Positions 1 to 10,097 of a stretch of 64,000 nucleotides of DNA are shown in pieces. Source of the stretch: Promethearchaeota archaeon (GTDB lineage Archaea > Asgardarchaeota > Lokiarchaeia > Helarchaeales > RDOG01). The notes beneath the pieces are model-generated. The model worked only from the letters and a program-made list of their open reading frames with translations. It did not search any database and was not told the DNA's origin. The position numbers and the translations under genes are program-made. Position 1 is the stretch's first letter. The number at the start of each line of letters is the position of its first letter. The DNA lies in NCBI GenBank assembly GCA_011365055.1, contig RDOG01000004.1:248001-312000 (forward strand). The letters run 5' to 3'.

Positions 1-647
1 TTAAATGGTCTTTTATCTTCAATCCATTCAACCCAAATCTCAGGAACGATGATTGCTTCTCCAATGACTACTATTTCATCTAATGGAACATTTCTATAGA
101 CTCTATTTGTCGCAAAAATTAAACTGTTAATATTTTTTGGTGTTTTATTCAAAAATTCTTTAATTTTACTAATATTACTATTATATTGATCTAAATCTAA
201 TATATCATAACAAGAAACAAATAAAATTTGGTCATCTTCAGTAGATATTGAAAAATCTATTAAGTCTTCTAGATTCGAAAATGGATTAAATTTAATTTCT
301 TTTATGATGATTTCCTTAATAATTTTCAAATTCTGGTAAAAACGCCATTTTACAGCATTTTTATCAGATAATTCCTTGCTAATGAATGTTTTATATAAAA
401 TTTCAATTTCTTGATCACTTAATTTGGAATAATCAGTGTCTTTTTTATCAATTTGACCGCTAAATATAGTGATATCATTATTTTTTTCCTTTGTTTGTTT
501 TGTTTTTTTTGTTTTACTATCGTCATTTAAATCAGATAAAATTATTTTTAACTCGTTATTATTGAGTTTGGGAGAAATTTGGTCAAGTAAATATAAAATT
601 CTTTCTTTAGATTTATCCAAAAGCGTGTTATAATATTGATAACTCAT
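1..647 (-). CDS. Uncharacterised protein, C-terminus beyond the window
   Basis: Open for 215 codons from an ATG with a good Shine-Dalgarno (GGAGTGAAATTT before the ATG) and no stop before the left edge, so the gene is partial. The product starts MSYQYYNTLLDKSKERILYL. It has a Lys/Thr-rich linker around residues 45-56, no signal peptide and no membrane segment. I do not recognise a family. It lies 21 bases downstream of the beta-repeat protein gene and is probably the last visible gene of the chemotaxis operon. Confidence 0.75.
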   Translation of the reverse strand, partial: MSYQYYNTLLDKSKERILYLLDQISPKLNNNELKIILSDLNDDSKTKKTKQTKEKNNDITIFSGQIDKKDTDYSKLSDQEIEILYKTFISKELSDKNAVKWRFYQNLKIIKEIIIKEIKFNPFSNLEDLIDFSISTEDDQILFVSCYDILDLDQYNSNISKIKEFLNKTPKNINSLIFATNRVYRNVPLDEIVVIGEAIIVPEIWVEWIEDKRPF

Positions 648-668
648 AAATTTCACTCCATTTTAAGC

Positions 669-2666
669 TCAACTAACTATATATGATTCTAATTCTGCAT
701 AATCAATTGTTTTTCCACTAATACTCTTTATATAGTATCTAATTTCTTTTTCTTCATATGGTTGTATAGATTTTATATTAAAGGATAGAGTTTGTGGCGT
801 ATCTTTTTCTGATTTCTTAATTTGATATTCATTATTAGACGAAACTATTTCACAATTATTTGGGATACTATCAGATATGTTAAGATCCTTTATTTCAATT
901 TCAGATTTGTTAATAATATGAATATTGATACCAAATTCTTCAATATTTCTTCCAGGAAATATTTCTTTACCAATTTCTATGTTTCGACGACGGTGAATAA
1001 TATGAAGTTTTGGTTCTTCATGTTTAGATAACACGTATTTCGCTTCAACTAATTCTTCAGGAGATATAGAATTAGGATTTGAAGAGAAGAAAGAGGAGAT
1101 TTCTAATGGAAATTGATAATTTTTAGTATGATCGGGTGCTATAGCTTTAATTTTGTATTTAACTTCAATAAAATCATTTACTTCAATTTTAAAATCAGAT
1201 TTCGTGTTTTGAATATTTAATGAAATTTCAACGATATGATCAGTGGAAGGATCATCATTTGGAGGCATTATAGAAACGTTTACGCTATCTTGGATAGAAG
1301 TTCCTGAAGATAGACGAATTTGAAAATCCTTTACATCAAATGGTGGTAAAAAGTCTGGCGGGATAATTTCTCTTAATAGAATTGCATTAATCGGAATAGT
1401 TCCTATATTTTTTAAAGAAATTTTATTATTAATTATTGATTCTTCAAATGAATTTAATTCGGTTTCAGAAAATGATTTTGATAATTCCATATCTACAATA
1501 TCAAATTTAGTATCATCAACGCTTATAAGAATTTTAGATGATTTTTTTGATTCATAAGTGAGAGAATAAATGATTTTTCTAGAAAATTGAGGTTCTTTCT
1601 CATTCATTATTTCCCACGTTTCAGTTTCATAACGATCTCCTGGTAATAATTTTATAGGATTATTTGAAGAATTGGAATCAAATTCAAAATATTTATTTTC
1701 CATATTTTCATCAAAAACTGAAATATTTTTAATCATTAGATTATAACTGCTATTATTTTTAAAAAAGAGATTACATTCCCAATTATTTGGTTCTTTTTCT
1801 TTCTCTTTTTTTCGAATTGAGTGCATGGCATGAGTAAAAGCAGAAAAATGATTAATTTCAGTACTTGAAAGTACAACTCCATCAAGTGTAAAATTTACTT
1901 CAATATCGCCACTTTTTAAGATTTCTTTCTTTTTTGGTAAAATTTCGGTAGTTATTGTTATTAATGCTTTTTCTTTAGGTTTCAATTCGTTAATATGCCA
2001 TATAATTTGATTTGACGTGATATCTATTTTAGGGTGTTCATCACTTTTTACATGAAAATTTTTAAAATCCCTTGAAAAATTTTTCATTAAATTAATTTCT
2101 TTCAAAGAAATGGAAGAAATGTTTTCTAAAGTTATCGAATATTTTATAATATTATTATTTCCGAAAATTAAGATATTTTTCTTATCGGATTTAGCCTCAA
2201 TTTTTGTTTCTTCGGAAATATTTTCATTTAGAACTGATATTTTCTCATAAATTTTTAAAGGTTCATCTAGTTTATTTTCTTTATTTATTTCATAATTGAT
2301 TGCCTTTTTTTGTTCGGGTTCCAAATTACCAACTTTAATTAAATCCTTTGTAATTAGATTTGTTTTGCTCTCCTCGGATATGGAAAGATTTGCGTCCCAA
2401 ATTCTATCTTTTTTAGATACATTTACAACGGAAATAGTCCCATACCCATCAAGATTTTTCAACCTTCCACTATTGTAATATGAATATTTAATTACTTCTT
2501 CATTTAAAATTTGAGCACTAGTTAAATTTTCAAAAGCTTTTACTTCAGATTCGGTCTCAAATTCTAGATCTTTCTCTAATTTCTCGTTAATCTTTGTTGG
2601 ACTTCCTAATAAATTTTGGTTTAAACTTGTTTCCATATCTTTTTTTGTAATTCTTTTGAAACCCAT
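669..2666 (-). CDS. Large beta-sandwich-repeat-like cytoplasmic protein in the chemotaxis operon
   Basis: 665 residues. The ATG at 2666 is chosen because GGAGG stands just upstream; a longer TTG reading at 2681 would overlap that ribosome site. The sequence shows recurring stretches of the type 'N-x-I/S-x-x-x-I-K-N-I-S-V-x-D' followed by 'P-G/K-E', which suggests tandem Ig-like or DUF11-like beta-sandwich repeats (about residues 150-260, 290-390, 400-520 and 540-665). There is no signal peptide or membrane anchor, unlike most DUF11 surface proteins. It lies 56 bases downstream of cheA, so co-transcription is likely. Its function is unknown; a scaffold in the signalling complex is speculation. 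Confidence 0.7.
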   Translation of the reverse strand: MGFKRITKKDMETSLNQNLLGSPTKINEKLEKDLEFETESEVKAFENLTSAQILNEEVIKYSYYNSGRLKNLDGYGTISVVNVSKKDRIWDANLSISEESKTNLITKDLIKVGNLEPEQKKAINYEINKENKLDEPLKIYEKISVLNENISEETKIEAKSDKKNILIFGNNNIIKYSITLENISSISLKEINLMKNFSRDFKNFHVKSDEHPKIDITSNQIIWHINELKPKEKALITITTEILPKKKEILKSGDIEVNFTLDGVVLSSTEINHFSAFTHAMHSIRKKEKEKEPNNWECNLFFKNNSSYNLMIKNISVFDENMENKYFEFDSNSSNNPIKLLPGDRYETETWEIMNEKEPQFSRKIIYSLTYESKKSSKILISVDDTKFDIVDMELSKSFSETELNSFEESIINNKISLKNIGTIPINAILLREIIPPDFLPPFDVKDFQIRLSSGTSIQDSVNVSIMPPNDDPSTDHIVEISLNIQNTKSDFKIEVNDFIEVKYKIKAIAPDHTKNYQFPLEISSFFSSNPNSISPEELVEAKYVLSKHEEPKLHIIHRRRNIEIGKEIFPGRNIEEFGINIHIINKSEIEIKDLNISDSIPNNCEIVSSNNEYQIKKSEKDTPQTLSFNIKSIQPYEEKEIRYYIKSISGKTIDYAELESYIVS

Positions 2667-2722
2667 ATATTTTTCCTCCAAGACTCATTTTAATCTTTAA
2701 AATTAATGAAAATCATTAATTT

Positions 2723-4753
2723 TTATTGAACTACCTCCGATATTTCTAATTCTTTTAAACTGCTATATACGTTTGCCATGATTTCAGGGATATCTAATAA
2801 TAGACAAATAGAGCCGTCCCCGGTAATCGAGACGCCGGAAATTCCTTTTGAATTGGAGTATTTAGAACGAAACGGTTTAATAACAATCTCCATTTGTTGT
2901 TGTATTCCTTCTACTAATAAAATTAATGAATTTTCATCGCTATCTCCACAATGTAAAGCAATTTTTGATTCATTATATTTAATTTCTTGTTCATTTGAAG
3001 GTTTTTTAATCTCAAAATATTTACTCAAATCCATAACAGGAACGAGTTTAGATTCAATTCGATAAAATTCTTTGCCCTTAACATATTCAATAGATTTATT
3101 GTCGTAAAAATAAATTTGTTTGAGGTTTTCGATTGGAATTGCGAATAAATCTCCAGAAATTTCGACAATTTGAGCTTTTAAAATTGCCCTAGTAAACGGT
3201 ACATTTAAAACAAAACGAGTTCCAACATTTTTCTTTGATTCAATTCGTATTTGACCCCCTAATTCTTTAATTTTCTCAGTAACAATAGCCAATCCCATTC
3301 CTCTTCCTGATGTCATATCTGCATTAGTCAAGGTTGTAAATCCAGGCATAAGGATATATTGATTTAACATTTCTTCAGTAAACTCTTCGGCCTCTTCTAA
3401 TGATGCTAGTCCTTGATCAACTACCTTTTGTCTTACTGAATCATAATTAATTCCTTTTCCGTCATCTATTACTTCAATACTTATAGAACTTGCTTGTCTG
3501 GTTGTTTTAATTTTAAGATGTCCCGTTGAATCTTTATTATTAGATTTACGTACTTCTGGAGTTTCAATACCATGATAAATTGCATTTCGAATCAAGTGTA
3601 GCATGGGAGTACCAATCTCTTCAAGGATTTTCCTATCGATTTCAACACTCATTCCTTCTAAAATTAGATCAATATCTTTTCCCAGTTCTTTAGAAAGATC
3701 TCGAACTAATCTTTTATATCGTCTAAACGTGCTTCCAACTCTAACTAACTTTAATTCAAAAATTATTTCTTGTATTTCAAGAAATAGTTTATCCATATTA
3801 TCAAAAAGTCGATTGACATCCCAAATCTTTTTTTCTTGAAGAATTTGGTTAATTTGATTTTTGATTACTATAACTTCTCCAAAATAATTCATCAATTTCT
3901 CTAAAATCTCAATATCAACTTTTACGCCTGTTATTTTTCCTAATTCACTCATCTTTTCTTTTGAGATCTCAGGCTCAGCCATATTTTCATCCAATTCTTC
4001 AAACTCCCTTGCATCTATTAACTCTTGAAACTCATCACTACTAATTTCAGTAATGACTTTTGATTCAATTTCTAAAATTTCTTTAAGAATTTCGTTAATT
4101 TCTAAAGTTTCTTTTTTACTCATATAATATAAATCGAAATCAGATTCATAATCACCTTTTTCCAGAGTTTCTGGAGAAGGATTGCTATATATAATGTGTC
4201 CAACACTATTTAATGCTCTAAAGATGATAAATGCTCTAACTTTTTTAAAAATACATGAAGCTTGAATCCGAATATAAATCTTATAATATTTATTTCCTTT
4301 TTGCTTCAGAAGTGATTTAATTTCTCTTTCATCTATGAGTGAAATTAACGAACTTTCATCTATACCAGTAAAACCATTAAAACTTTCAATTATTTCTGAT
4401 AAAAATTGGTCATCCAAGTCCTTAACATTTCCTTTTTTAGATTCATTTATGACTGTGCGAAGAACGTCTAGACTTTCAAATAATAAATTGGTAAAATCAT
4501 CTTTTTTATTTTTAATTTCCTTTTTCTCTTTATTAGTATCAATAAATGATTCAAATTGATGACAAAATTTTGAGACATTTTCAAGGCCAACCATTCCAGT
4601 CAAACCCTTTAGTGTATGAAAAGCAAAAAATAAATCCTGAAATGGTTTTTTACTTTCAAAATCATCTTCTAAAGATAATATTGATTCCTCTATTTGTTGA
4701 ATAAGATCTTCTGCTTCACTTATGAACATTTTCATATCTTCTTTAGACACCAT
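2723..4753 (-). CDS. cheA: Chemotaxis histidine kinase CheA
   Basis: 676 residues with full CheA architecture. The P1 phosphotransfer domain has the phospho-accepting His at about residue 46 (FHTLKG). A P2-like region lies around 150-235 and the dimerisation helices around 280-345. The P4 ATPase has its N-box at about 386-397, DDGKG at 430-434 and GRGMG at 483-487. The P5 CheW-like domain runs from about 520 to the end. It would phosphorylate the CheY encoded 51 bases upstream, in a complex with CheW and a chemoreceptor. The start ATG follows AAAAGGTGAAAA. No cheB, cheR, cheC or cheD is in the window, and the only receptor seen is at 26.9-27.9 kb. Confidence 0.95.
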   Translation of the reverse strand: MVSKEDMKMFISEAEDLIQQIEESILSLEDDFESKKPFQDLFFAFHTLKGLTGMVGLENVSKFCHQFESFIDTNKEKKEIKNKKDDFTNLLFESLDVLRTVINESKKGNVKDLDDQFLSEIIESFNGFTGIDESSLISLIDEREIKSLLKQKGNKYYKIYIRIQASCIFKKVRAFIIFRALNSVGHIIYSNPSPETLEKGDYESDFDLYYMSKKETLEINEILKEILEIESKVITEISSDEFQELIDAREFEELDENMAEPEISKEKMSELGKITGVKVDIEILEKLMNYFGEVIVIKNQINQILQEKKIWDVNRLFDNMDKLFLEIQEIIFELKLVRVGSTFRRYKRLVRDLSKELGKDIDLILEGMSVEIDRKILEEIGTPMLHLIRNAIYHGIETPEVRKSNNKDSTGHLKIKTTRQASSISIEVIDDGKGINYDSVRQKVVDQGLASLEEAEEFTEEMLNQYILMPGFTTLTNADMTSGRGMGLAIVTEKIKELGGQIRIESKKNVGTRFVLNVPFTRAILKAQIVEISGDLFAIPIENLKQIYFYDNKSIEYVKGKEFYRIESKLVPVMDLSKYFEIKKPSNEQEIKYNESKIALHCGDSDENSLILLVEGIQQQMEIVIKPFRSKYSNSKGISGVSITGDGSICLLLDIPEIMANVYSSLKELEISEVVQ

Positions 4754-4804
4754 TATTTTTCACCTTTTTATTACATCCATAAATATAAACGGATGTGATT
4801 GGGA

Positions 4805-5185
4805 TCAAGTTTGCTTTAAAAGCACTCGTTCCAATACATCCACAATTTGTTCTTGTTTAAATGGTTTAGTTATAAAATCTTTTGCACCTTTTTTAGTTGC
4901 TTCGAGTACTAAAGCTTCTTGACCTAATGCCGAAACAACTATTATCTGAGCATCTTTATCCTTTTCAATGATTTCTTCAATAGTTTCAATTCCACCTTTC
5001 TCAGGCATTACGAGATCCATAGTCACTAGATCTGGTTTTAATTTTTCATATTGTTTTATTGCTTCATTTCCGTTTGCTGCTTCACCACAAACCTCAATAT
5101 TTTTAATTTTACTCATAATATTTTTCAACATGGTCCTTGTAAACTGTGCGTCGTCAACTATCAAAATTTTCTTCTTTCCAGCCAT
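4805..5185 (-). CDS. cheY: Chemotaxis response regulator CheY
   Basis: 126-residue single-domain receiver. The acidic pair is D11/D12, the phospho-acceptor is D57 (VTMDLVMP), the switch Ser is in VVSALGQ and the conserved Lys is K107 (FITKPF). GGAGGTATATTT precedes the ATG. It lies between cheW and cheA, so it is the expected CheA substrate. It has no output domain, as in true CheY. The partner would normally be the archaellum motor, but no archaellum gene is visible here. Confidence 0.93.
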   Translation of the reverse strand: MAGKKKILIVDDAQFTRTMLKNIMSKIKNIEVCGEAANGNEAIKQYEKLKPDLVTMDLVMPEKGGIETIEEIIEKDKDAQIIVVSALGQEALVLEATKKGAKDFITKPFKQEQIVDVLERVLLKQT

Positions 5186-5208
5186 AAATATACCTCCAAA
5201 TTTTCATA

Positions 5209-5730
5209 TTAGAATAATAAATCCTTTTGAATCTGTGATTTCTCCGAATCACTTAAAATATTTTTTAAATTTAACCAAACTCTAGGTCGATCTTTAAATT
5301 TTACAATTCCATTAATGCTTTTAGCATTTACATTAGTTTGGATTATGGGACTTAAACCAACTATATCTTCATTACTTATATGAGCAACATTCATTATACG
5401 ATCTACAAAGAAACCAATAGTTAAATCGTCAATATGAACAATCATAATAAAATTTTTAGAAGAATCGTTTTCTTCTTCAGTTTTCTTCTCAGATCCACGT
5501 AATTTTTGTCTTTTTATGTTTAATTTTTTATTCAAGTTAATTACGTGAATTATATCACCACGATAATTATATATTCCATCAACAAAATCAAAACTCTTAG
5601 GAAGTCGCCTGATTTGACCGGCTCTTATAATTTCTTTTACTTCAAGTAAATCTACCGCAAATTCTTCACCAGCAATTTCTACTAAAATTAAAGACAATTG
5701 ATTTCTTTCTGATTGAAAATTATCTTGCAT
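5209..5730 (-). CDS. cheW: Chemotaxis coupling protein CheW
   Basis: 173 residues from the ATG at 5730 (GTG codons at 5733 and 5742 are alternatives; GGAAGG lies upstream). It is a single CheW domain with typical motifs: 'FAVDLLEVKEII', 'GIYNYRGDIIHVINL' and 'GFFVDRIMNVAHIS'. A low-complexity charged insertion (KKTEEENDSSK) interrupts the middle. It couples receptors to CheA. It sits between the longin-like gene and cheY in an operon with short gaps. Confidence 0.92.
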   Translation of the reverse strand: MQDNFQSERNQLSLILVEIAGEEFAVDLLEVKEIIRAGQIRRLPKSFDFVDGIYNYRGDIIHVINLNKKLNIKRQKLRGSEKKTEEENDSSKNFIMIVHIDDLTIGFFVDRIMNVAHISNEDIVGLSPIIQTNVNAKSINGIVKFKDRPRVWLNLKNILSDSEKSQIQKDLLF

Positions 5731-5755
5731 CACATCATACACCTTCCATCTTTCC

Positions 5756-6544
5756 TTAAATATTAAAATATTCGTTAACTATCTTTTCAAATTCTAAAAA
5801 TGGAGCAACATCCCCATCAAAGTTAATTAATAACGGTTGATATAGATCTAAAAATTCGTCTACAATTATGTAAATATATCTTTTTAATAGAGGACTCATA
5901 TTATTTACTAGATATGCAAAAACTACATCATCTTTTATTACAGTATAGAATATGTGGTTTCCAAAGTTGATTTCTTTGAGTTTTGCACCTGATTCTCTAC
6001 CAATTACTTCTTCACCAAATGAAAATAAAGCAGTAATAAATCCTGCAACTAATTGGTTGTCAGTTTTTTCATGCGCAACTTTCGAAAATAATGGAATCCC
6101 GAACCTATTAATTGCGTAAATCCCCTTTACTCCATCTACAAGAGGAATTTTTATAGTTTCATTACATAATTTTTTAATTTCAGGGATTGTTTTATTTGTC
6201 ATACAAGCCTGTTTTATTTTTCTAGAGTGCATATATAATTTTGGGTACTTCTCAGTTTCTTCTCTATTATACATATAAATCATTACTAGTTGCTCTTTTA
6301 CTTCATTTTCAAAATAGTTTATAAAAATTGAAAAATGATCAAGTGGAATTATCGATGTTCCCTGAATTTTTTCATGGATTTCCTTTTTTAGTAATTCAAA
6401 TATATTTTGTATTAATGATTCTCCAATACCCTTTTGAAATATTGTAGAGAATTCATGTCCATCATTTCCTTTTTTAATATTAACTAAGGCGACCCCTAAT
6501 ACTTCTATTTCTTTTAAATTTTTTAAGGAATCCATCCTCATCAT
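5756..6544 (-). CDS. Longin/roadblock-like protein heading the chemotaxis operon
   Basis: 262 residues. The C-terminal half (about 140-245) has the pattern of Asgard longin-like domains: a beta hairpin starting 'GIYAINRFGIPLFSK', then a helix 'QLVAGFITALFSFGEEV', further strands and a long final helix. The N-terminal half may be a diverged second copy. Longin and roadblock domains bind small GTPases in eukaryotes and Asgards; that link here is inference. The gene is the first of the operon, 13 bases from cheW, and a TATA-like element lies about 25-30 bases before the start, implying an almost leaderless mRNA. Confidence 0.65.
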   Translation of the reverse strand: MMRMDSLKNLKEIEVLGVALVNIKKGNDGHEFSTIFQKGIGESLIQNIFELLKKEIHEKIQGTSIIPLDHFSIFINYFENEVKEQLVMIYMYNREETEKYPKLYMHSRKIKQACMTNKTIPEIKKLCNETIKIPLVDGVKGIYAINRFGIPLFSKVAHEKTDNQLVAGFITALFSFGEEVIGRESGAKLKEINFGNHIFYTVIKDDVVFAYLVNNMSPLLKRYIYIIVDEFLDLYQPLLINFDGDVAPFLEFEKIVNEYFNI

Positions 6545-6568
6545 CAGATTTTACCTTTTCTTTTTTTC

Positions 6569-6580
6569 GTATATAATTTT
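6569..6580 (-). promoter_or_regulatory. TATA-like promoter of the chemotaxis operon
   Basis: Read on the minus strand this is AAAAATTATATAC, about 25-35 bases before the first ATG at 6544. That is the normal archaeal TATA-to-start distance. The surrounding DNA is also AT-rich, so confidence is moderate. Confidence 0.4.
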
Positions 6581-7311
6581 TAGACTTATTTATTCTCTAT
6601 GATAAATTTTTTAACTCCGGATTTAGGTTCATACATCGTTTGTCTAATTTTTCTCTTCTGTTTCAACCATTTTCCAACAACTTGTATCTAAGTCTAATTT
6701 TTTTTTTTCATTTTTCTTTAAAGTAATATCGTCTATCCTTTATATTTTTAATAGATTTGAACAATAGATAGAATTTAAGGTGTAAGTGAAAATTTCAATT
6801 TTAAGATGAGACAATATGTAAGAATATAATGAAAATGTTGATCCTTTTTGTTTAAAATTGAAATCTTGTTTTATCAATTTTAGCTAAACTATAAAATTCT
6901 TTTAAATAAACAGATTTTAAAAAAAAAATAATAAAAAAAAGATGAGTTAAATACCTAAAAATGATATTTATTAAATTTATTCGAAGTTCTAATTCGTTAA
7001 TCGCAATTTTTTTGTTTAGTTAATAAAAATTTTGAATTTTATGCTTTTTTTTTATTTAATTTATGATAGAAATGATTATCTATATTCAAATAACCCTGTT
7101 AAATCCAGAAATAATTTTACATTTACTATCTTCAATCCGAGATTAGTGAAAATTTAATATTTTATTAAATTAAACTTTATAAAAGTCATCAATCTATAAT
7201 TTTCTAATATTTTTTTTCTGATGTAACAAGCAAAAATTAAAAGTTATAAATTTATCAATAAAGAAAAAAAAGAAATTTAATGAGAGATGTATGTTTTCTA
7301 TTTAAAAAAAT
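6581..7311. other. Gene-free AT-rich spacer
   Basis: About 730 bases with long T and A runs, between two minus-strand units. I see no convincing reading frame, tRNA or repeat. Several T-rich stretches could end transcription of the oxidoreductase gene located to the right. Confidence 0.5.
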
Positions 7312-8817
7312 TTAATGATTTTTTTTGGATAATAAATTATCTACTAATTTAATTGCACTATCCACAGCTAATTGGGTCCCAACTCCATGTGTATCAACAC
7401 CTGCAGTATCCCCAACACAATATAATCCTTCTATTGGAAGAATTGATGAAATTCTGTGCCTTCCACTTTGCATTGGTGTTAATGCAGTGCCTTCAACTGG
7501 TCCTTTTTCTTTTCCTAAATATTTTGCGATATCATCAGGAGTAGTGGTGTCAATAAATTCAACGTAGTTATCCTTATCCAGCTGTGGGTAGAATTCTAAA
7601 ATATCTAGAAGATATGCGTCTAACCATTTTTTCCAATTGCTTTTAACTTCACCAGGTGCTGATGTACCAATAATTATTAATTGTTTACCTTTCGGAGCAA
7701 GCTTTGGATCCATATTTGAAAGAACTGGAACTAAATAACCAGGAGTTTTAGGTTTTTTTTCTCCCGGCTCAGGAATAAAACCTTTAAGTTCACTAATTCG
7801 CTTCTGTGTTAATTGAATGACAGGTCTATCTTCTATTTCCTCAATTGGCTTCTTTAAGGCAAATTTAAACGCCAATGAACTGTAAGATGGTATTAAATCT
7901 TTTATTTTTTTAACATAATCACTAGAAAAATATTTTTCTCCTGTTAATTTTAATACTGTTTGTTTAATTCCAGCGTTACTTATTACCATTTTTGATGTTA
8001 TTGTATCACCATTAACTTGGATCCCTTTTACCATATTATTTTCAATAATAATTTTTTCTACGGGTGCGTTAATCCGTAATTCACCACCATATTTTTTCAA
8101 TCCTTCAATAAATGCATTAGGCATTGCAATTGCACCCCCTATGGGATAACCTGCATCGTTTTTGAAGGCTGTTTCTTGTAAACAGATAATATATTCTGAT
8201 GCTGAAGCCATTTTTGGAGGGATGGTAAAGAAAGTACCAACCATAACTGCCAAAAAATCATGAACTTTTTTATTTTTAGTTATTTGATCAGCCCAAGTTT
8301 TTACATCGAGATCTTTTTCGGCCAAATTTTTAATGTCACGTTTAGACATTTGCGCCATTGAACCAATTACTTTCATAAATTCTTTCTGCTCTTCTTTATC
8401 AAAGCCAGTATCTTCACTTTCACTTGACTTTTTCGTTTGAGAACCTCCGGCGTTTCCAAGTTGAGCTATAAAACCCATTTGACTATATTTTGTTTGACCC
8501 TTGAATTTAATAGATGGAAAAAGTGGAGCCCTAAAACTTAGGTAATCGGACTCTAAAATACCTTTTTCATTTTTTTTCGCTAATCCTATGCGTTTTAATA
8601 TTTTTCCAATCCTTCCCTTCATACATTGAGAGAAAAAATGACAAGCTACATCAATAGTAAAACCTTCTTTAAAATAGGAGCTGCATGCACCTCCAATTCG
8701 ATTATTTTTCTCCAATATTAGAGTTTTCATACCAGCATTAGCCAGTAAAGCTCCAGTTGCAGAACCTCCAATTCCAGAACCTATTATAATAACATCATAA
8801 TCCGTCAAATAAATCAC
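7312..8817 (-). CDS. CrtI/phytoene-desaturase-family FAD oxidoreductase
   Basis: About 501 residues. The N-terminal Rossmann dinucleotide-binding motif is 'VIIIGSGIGGSATGALLANAG', followed by 'LILEKNNRIGGACSS'. The C-terminal FAD motif of this family is 'GLYCVGDTAGVDTHGVGTQ'. Members desaturate, isomerise or saturate isoprenoid chains; in archaea they are candidates for carotenoid or lipid modification. The substrate cannot be told from sequence. The start is GTG at 8817, or TTG at 8808 (MTDYDV). A hydrophilic insertion (about residues 120-150) is rich in Lys, Ser and Glu. It appears monocistronic. Confidence 0.8.
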   Translation of the reverse strand: MIYLTDYDVIIIGSGIGGSATGALLANAGMKTLILEKNNRIGGACSSYFKEGFTIDVACHFFSQCMKGRIGKILKRIGLAKKNEKGILESDYLSFRAPLFPSIKFKGQTKYSQMGFIAQLGNAGGSQTKKSSESEDTGFDKEEQKEFMKVIGSMAQMSKRDIKNLAEKDLDVKTWADQITKNKKVHDFLAVMVGTFFTIPPKMASASEYIICLQETAFKNDAGYPIGGAIAMPNAFIEGLKKYGGELRINAPVEKIIIENNMVKGIQVNGDTITSKMVISNAGIKQTVLKLTGEKYFSSDYVKKIKDLIPSYSSLAFKFALKKPIEEIEDRPVIQLTQKRISELKGFIPEPGEKKPKTPGYLVPVLSNMDPKLAPKGKQLIIIGTSAPGEVKSNWKKWLDAYLLDILEFYPQLDKDNYVEFIDTTTPDDIAKYLGKEKGPVEGTALTPMQSGRHRISSILPIEGLYCVGDTAGVDTHGVGTQLAVDSAIKLVDNLLSKKNH

Positions 8818-9034
8818 ATCTTATAAAATTAATGATTTGCTCACGTTTTCAAATTAAATATTTTATAAAAATAGGATAGACAATTAAAATTAATAATATT
8901 ACCAGAATTAGCATATTATTTACATTATAAATTTTTAAATTGCAACTAAAATGTGCAGGTTTGTCAATAATTCAAATAAATATCGTTAGTGGATAATGTT
9001 TCTAATTTTAGACATATTGATTTTTCTATAAGTT

Positions 9035-9247
9035 TTATATTATGACTTTTTCTAAGCTTTTTTCATTTTTAATTTTCAATTTCATTTCATTCTCAAGCAT
9101 ATCTAAATCAGAAACACTATCAACTAAACTTTTTTGTTTGATTTTATGTAAATTTCCAATTTTATAGATAGGACCTAATACTAAATCACATTTTGTACAA
9201 TAACTTATGTTTCGATACAATTTTTTTTCTTTTAAATGATCACACAT
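9035..9247 (-). CDS. Small protein with an N-terminal zinc-binding-type Cys/His cluster
   Basis: 70 residues from the ATG at 9247, chosen for GAGGAGTGAACAAA upstream. The N-terminus holds C-x-H and C-x2-C (MCDHLKEK...YCTKC), as in a minimal zinc knuckle. The remainder is charged and helical. It follows the longin-like gene by 29 bases and is probably co-transcribed with it. Family not recognised. Confidence 0.6.
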   Translation of the reverse strand: MCDHLKEKKLYRNISYCTKCDLVLGPIYKIGNLHKIKQKSLVDSVSDLDMLENEMKLKIKNEKSLEKVII

Positions 9248-9276
9248 TTTGTTCACTCCTCATTTTTTATTAATTA

Positions 9277-9873
9277 TTACATTTCTTCTAATTCTTTTTC
9301 CAAGACATAGTCTTGATATACTTTATTACAGATAAGATTCATGTTTTCAATTAATTGTAAGATCCTTTTTTTTGAAGTGTCAGGCAAATTTGTTACGCTT
9401 ATATAATTTATGAGCTCTTCTTTGTATTTTTTAACATTTTCAAAATATTTATCATAATTTTTCAAGCTATTTCGCTCCAAAATATTAATATTTATGGATT
9501 CTGGCAATTTATAACCATTAAATACTTGTATGTTTCCGTTCCAATTCTCTAAAATCCCTCGATATTTTTGGAGAAATGTAAAAGATATTTTTAAAAGCAT
9601 TTTTTTTATAATTTCGATATTTGAATCCTCAACATCACAACAAATAGAAGTAATTATTTTTTCATTTTTTAGGAAGTAATAAGCTTGGCAACCAAATTTT
9701 ACAGTGTTCAATTCTTGATTATGCACATGTAACCCAAAATTAAAAATTGCACTCATAAATGCACACCTCATCATTTCACTTTGTTCATGTCCGGATTGGA
9801 GATGTCTTGAATTAAATTCCCAAGATTTTAAACATCTACCATCCGGTGTGAATATGAAAATCTCGTGAATCAT
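9277..9873 (-). CDS. Longin-like protein
   Basis: 198 residues from the ATG at 9873, which has AGGAGATAG directly upstream; a TTG at 9915 gives a longer but less likely start. It begins 'MIHEIFIFTPDGRCLKSWEF', the first beta hairpin of a longin/roadblock fold, followed by a helix 'MMRCAFMSAIFNFGLHV' and strands 'KFGCQAYYFL' and 'IITSICCD'. The C-terminal 90 residues are helical. It probably binds or regulates a small GTPase, by family analogy only. The KaiC cassette lies upstream and the zinc-knuckle gene downstream. Confidence 0.6.
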   Translation of the reverse strand: MIHEIFIFTPDGRCLKSWEFNSRHLQSGHEQSEMMRCAFMSAIFNFGLHVHNQELNTVKFGCQAYYFLKNEKIITSICCDVEDSNIEIIKKMLLKISFTFLQKYRGILENWNGNIQVFNGYKLPESININILERNSLKNYDKYFENVKKYKEELINYISVTNLPDTSKKRILQLIENMNLICNKVYQDYVLEKELEEM

Positions 9874-10097
9874 TCTATCTCCTATTTGTTGTTTTTCATA
9901 AATTATTGAGTTCAATCAAATTCGATGTTAACTAGAGGTGAAGAATATAAAGATTTACGAAATATTTTGCCATAAAAAAGGATACAAAATGTATAATAAA
10001 AATAAATAAAATCTTCCTTCTGAGCTAATTAAAAATTAAAAAAAATGACAATTTTTCAAATCTAAAAATTATATAAGTTTAGGAAAAATTAAGTTTT

